A program made the position numbers and the translations under genes. Under the pieces are notes generated by a model, which had not been told where the DNA came from, did not search any database, and saw only the letters and a list, made by a program, of their open reading frames with translations. Shown here one piece after another: positions 15,583 to 17,587 of a stretch of DNA of 17,587 nucleotides. Source of the stretch: Phycisphaerae bacterium (GTDB lineage: Bacteria > Planctomycetota > Phycisphaerae > Phycisphaerales > SM1A02); NCBI GenBank assembly GCA_002683195.1, contig NYSW01000059.1, positions 12,247 through 29,833 on the forward strand, given 5' to 3'. Each line of letters begins with the position of its first letter. Position 1 is the stretch's first letter.

Positions 15583-17079
15583 GTGCAACCAGATCCCCCC
15601 CCGCCATCCTCGCCCGAAGTCGATCTCGATCGACCATCGCTCGCCCAAGTTCGAAGACTCCTCGAGCAGCGTCAAAACGTGGCCGCGGACGTTCTCTTCG
15701 CGGCATATGAACGACTGCACCCCGACGATCCGAAAGTGATTTTCCTGCGGCTTCGCCTTGCCCAGTTGCGCGAAGATCCCGTTCGGCTCATCGACGCGAT
15801 CAGCGACCAGTTGGCTCTGACACCGGCCCGCCCCGATCTTCGCCTGGCGCGAGCCCGAGCGTGCTTCACGTCGGGCCGACTTGACGACGGAATCAAATCC
15901 ATTCGGGAGATGAGACTTCCCCCCGATCATCCGCAGCGCTGGCAGGTCGCCTTGTGGCACTCGAAACTTCTGGTCCGGGCCTATCGCTTCGCCGAAGCAA
16001 GAGAGGTCATCGCCACCCTGTCGACCGACCCCATCACCGCGGTGATCGCCGATCTGCAATCAACCGAGATCCTGCTCCTCGAAGGCGATACCGAAGCCGC
16101 CCGCCACCGTCTCGATCGCATTCTCGAACGTGAAGGCCTGCCACCGCGACTTGAATTCGAAGCCGCATTCCATCTTGCCCGGGCCTGCGATCGACTGGGT
16201 GACTTCGATGCGGCATTCGATGCCGCCGCCCGCGGAAACGCGATCCACCCTCATGACTTCGACGCGGATGCCTGGGATCGAAGCGCCGATGAGATCATCG
16301 AACGCTGGGATCGAGAGGCCCTGGCCTCGGAGCCCCGCTCGACCGTTGTGAATGAAACTCCGGTGTTCGTGGTCGGTCTGCCCCGAAGCGGGACCTCGCT
16401 GCTCGAACAGATCATCGCAAGCCATCCGCGCGGCGGCGGGGTCGGTGAGCGACAGGATCCATTCATTCTCTCCGAGAACCTGGAATTCCTCGAACAGCAA
16501 CGGCCCGGGGGCCTTCCGACCCTCGAAGATCTCGACCACCAGGCGGCCCTCTACCAGACGATGCCGGAACGAGTCGGTGTTCGACGAGACCGAATCGTCA
16601 ACAAGGCCCTGGGTCTCGAACGGGTGCTCGGACGAATGGCGGGCCTGCTGCCAGGTGCCCGGGTGATTCGAATCGACCGAGATCCTCGAGACACCATCCT
16701 TTCGATTCATCAGCACTCGTTGAACCTCAAGAAGTATCCATGGTCGAGCCGGCTCACGGATCTCGTTCGTGCCCATGCGACCTTCAGTCGCCTGATGGAT
16801 CATTGGGAGTCGACCCTTCCGATCCCGATGCTGAGCGTTCGATACGAAGCCCTGATCGACGACCCCGAAACCCAGATCAACCGTATCACCACCTTTCTCG
16901 GGCTCGAATCCGATGCGGCCTGCCTCCGATTCCACGAACAGAAGCGCGCGGTTCTGACCCCGAGTCATGACCAGGTGAATCGGCCTTTGAATCGCAAGGG
17001 GATCGGCCGTTGGCGGTCGTATCAGGCGCGAATCGAGCCTGTGCTCAAGGCCTACCCGAACGAGGACCACGACCAATGA
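15583..17079 (+). CDS. TPR-sulfotransferase (PAPS-dependent)
   Basis: 498 aa. The N-terminal half (about 15-250) is a series of TPR-like helical repeats (VAADVLFAAYERLHPDDPKV, ARACFTSGRLDDGIKSIREM, FHLARACDRLGDFDAAFDAA). The C-terminal half is a sulfotransferase domain: the PAPS 5'-phosphosulfate loop VFVVGLPRSGTSLLEQIIAS with Arg268-Ser269-Gly270-Thr271, then GERQDPF, and the 3'-phosphate motif VIRIDRDPRDTILSIHQHS near 360-378. The late segment LSVRYEALIDDPETQINRITTFLGL is typical of the family. It probably sulfates a glycan, peptide or small molecule. The start is GTG 15583: an in-frame TGA at 15562 blocks extension, and no ATG occurs for about 100 codons. There is no Shine-Dalgarno. Its TGA overlaps the ATG of the next gene (ATGA), indicating translational coupling. 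Confidence 0.9.
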   Translation: MQPDPPPPSSPEVDLDRPSLAQVRRLLEQRQNVAADVLFAAYERLHPDDPKVIFLRLRLAQLREDPVRLIDAISDQLALTPARPDLRLARARACFTSGRLDDGIKSIREMRLPPDHPQRWQVALWHSKLLVRAYRFAEAREVIATLSTDPITAVIADLQSTEILLLEGDTEAARHRLDRILEREGLPPRLEFEAAFHLARACDRLGDFDAAFDAAARGNAIHPHDFDADAWDRSADEIIERWDREALASEPRSTVVNETPVFVVGLPRSGTSLLEQIIASHPRGGGVGERQDPFILSENLEFLEQQRPGGLPTLEDLDHQAALYQTMPERVGVRRDRIVNKALGLERVLGRMAGLLPGARVIRIDRDPRDTILSIHQHSLNLKKYPWSSRLTDLVRAHATFSRLMDHWESTLPIPMLSVRYEALIDDPETQINRITTFLGLESDAACLRFHEQKRAVLTPSHDQVNRPLNRKGIGRWRSYQARIEPVLKAYPNEDHDQ

Positions 17080-17587
17080 CCTTGCCCACAAGTTCGGCCC
17101 CAGGCCTTCCCAGCGATCCGAATCCCCTGGTGGAGGAGGCTTTCTCGCTGCTTCGCCGAGGCGAAATCGTGAAGGCCGCCGCGACCATCGAATCGGCGAA
17201 GACCATGACCCCCGACGACCCCCGGGTCCATCTGATTCAAGGTCGAATCTGCGGGGCCCGCCAGGATGCCCCGGGGATGCTCCTCGCGAGCGAACGCGTT
17301 CTGGCCGCCATGCCGGATCATCCCGAGTCGATCTTCGCGAAGGTGCATGCTCTCTATTCGATGGGGCGACCGGACGAAGCGATCGCCACCATCGATGCCA
17401 CCAGGACCGAGGGGGATCCAAACCTGAGGCATAACCTGCTCGGCCTTCGCGCGAAATCACTCTCCCGCGATGGGGATCCCGAGGAACTTCAGCGCCATAT
17501 CGATCAACTGATCGAGACCGAAGGAAACTCACCCCGACTGGTCCTGATGCAGGTCGCACTCCACCGACGACTTGCGGAAGACGATCT
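17076..17587 (+). CDS. TPR-repeat protein, N-terminal part, probable second TPR-sulfotransferase (3' truncated by window edge)
   Basis: Open from ATG 17076 (MTLPTSSAPGLPSDPNP...) to the window end without a stop, at least 170 codons. The ATG overlaps the previous stop by 4 nt (ATGA), so the two are translationally coupled. The visible part is TPR-like helical repeats: AFSLLRRGEIVKAAATIESA, then TPDDPRVHLIQGRICGARQD, VLAAMPDHPESIFAKVHALY and SMGRPDEAIATIDA. The order of elements (repeat with Pro-Asp-Asp-Pro turn, then an xxGRxDxxI repeat) parallels the N-terminus of the preceding gene, where PDDPKV and SGRLDDGI occur. That suggests a tandem paralogue, but the sulfotransferase domain would lie beyond the window, so the product is called TPR protein only. 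Confidence 0.85.
   Translation, partial: MTLPTSSAPGLPSDPNPLVEEAFSLLRRGEIVKAAATIESAKTMTPDDPRVHLIQGRICGARQDAPGMLLASERVLAAMPDHPESIFAKVHALYSMGRPDEAIATIDATRTEGDPNLRHNLLGLRAKSLSRDGDPEELQRHIDQLIETEGNSPRLVLMQVALHRRLAEDD

Noticed and set aside
16060..17559. Minus-strand open frame of 499 codons over the TPR genes
   Set aside because: Antisense of the sulfotransferase and the coupled TPR gene. The sulfotransferase PAPS motifs and the ATGA overlap support the plus strand.
1..17587. CRISPR array, insertion sequence, prophage or defence island
   Set aside because: I saw no spaced direct repeats, transposase, integrase, phage genes or terminal inverted repeats. All genes look chromosomal with similar GC-rich codon use.

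Overview
The window reads as chromosomal DNA of a GC-rich, Gram-negative-type bacterium, most likely Planctomycetota and plausibly class Phycisphaerae. I base this on a very large secreted ThuA/LamG/beta-propeller protein of a kind typical of Planctomycetes and Verrucomicrobia, a secreted CehA/McbA-type PHP protein, TPR-sulfotransferases, a FeeM-like acyltransferase and an outer-membrane beta-barrel. No rRNA, tRNA or mobile element is visible, so the assignment is inference.

Layout. The window opens inside katG (catalase-peroxidase, C-terminal part, 1-1416). A strong hairpin (1484-1517) follows, then a convergent patatin-like lipoprotein (minus). Divergent from the patatin gene is a two-gene unit: a GNAT/FeeM-like N-acyl amino acid synthase candidate and a class I SAM methyltransferase. 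A second strong hairpin (4703-4734) separates the unit from a minus-strand outer-membrane beta-barrel gene. Next comes a gene-free stretch of about 690 bp. Its last 150 bp, directly before a membrane acyl desaturase, hold three successive stem-loops with repeated AGGCG/CGCCT segments that could pair in alternative ways. Then follow a minus-strand gene of unknown function (181 aa, Lys-rich N-terminus), a secreted PHP-domain metallohydrolase, a 48-aa Lmo0937-type membrane peptide, a HIT-family gene with a substituted triad, yaaA, the 1366-aa ThuA-type protein, and a tandem of TPR genes. The first TPR gene is a sulfotransferase. The second overlaps it by ATGA and runs off the window.

Common themes: lipid and acyl chemistry (patatin, FeeM-like synthase plus methyltransferase, desaturase), peroxide defence (katG, yaaA), and cell-surface or extracellular functions (OMP, PHP protein, ThuA protein, sulfotransferases). 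These are separate transcription units rather than one operon. The most original signals are non-coding: the structured leader of the desaturase, and a set of starts (yaaA, the unknown gene, the sulfotransferase) whose -10-like hexamers lie so close to the start codon that leaderless transcription is likely.
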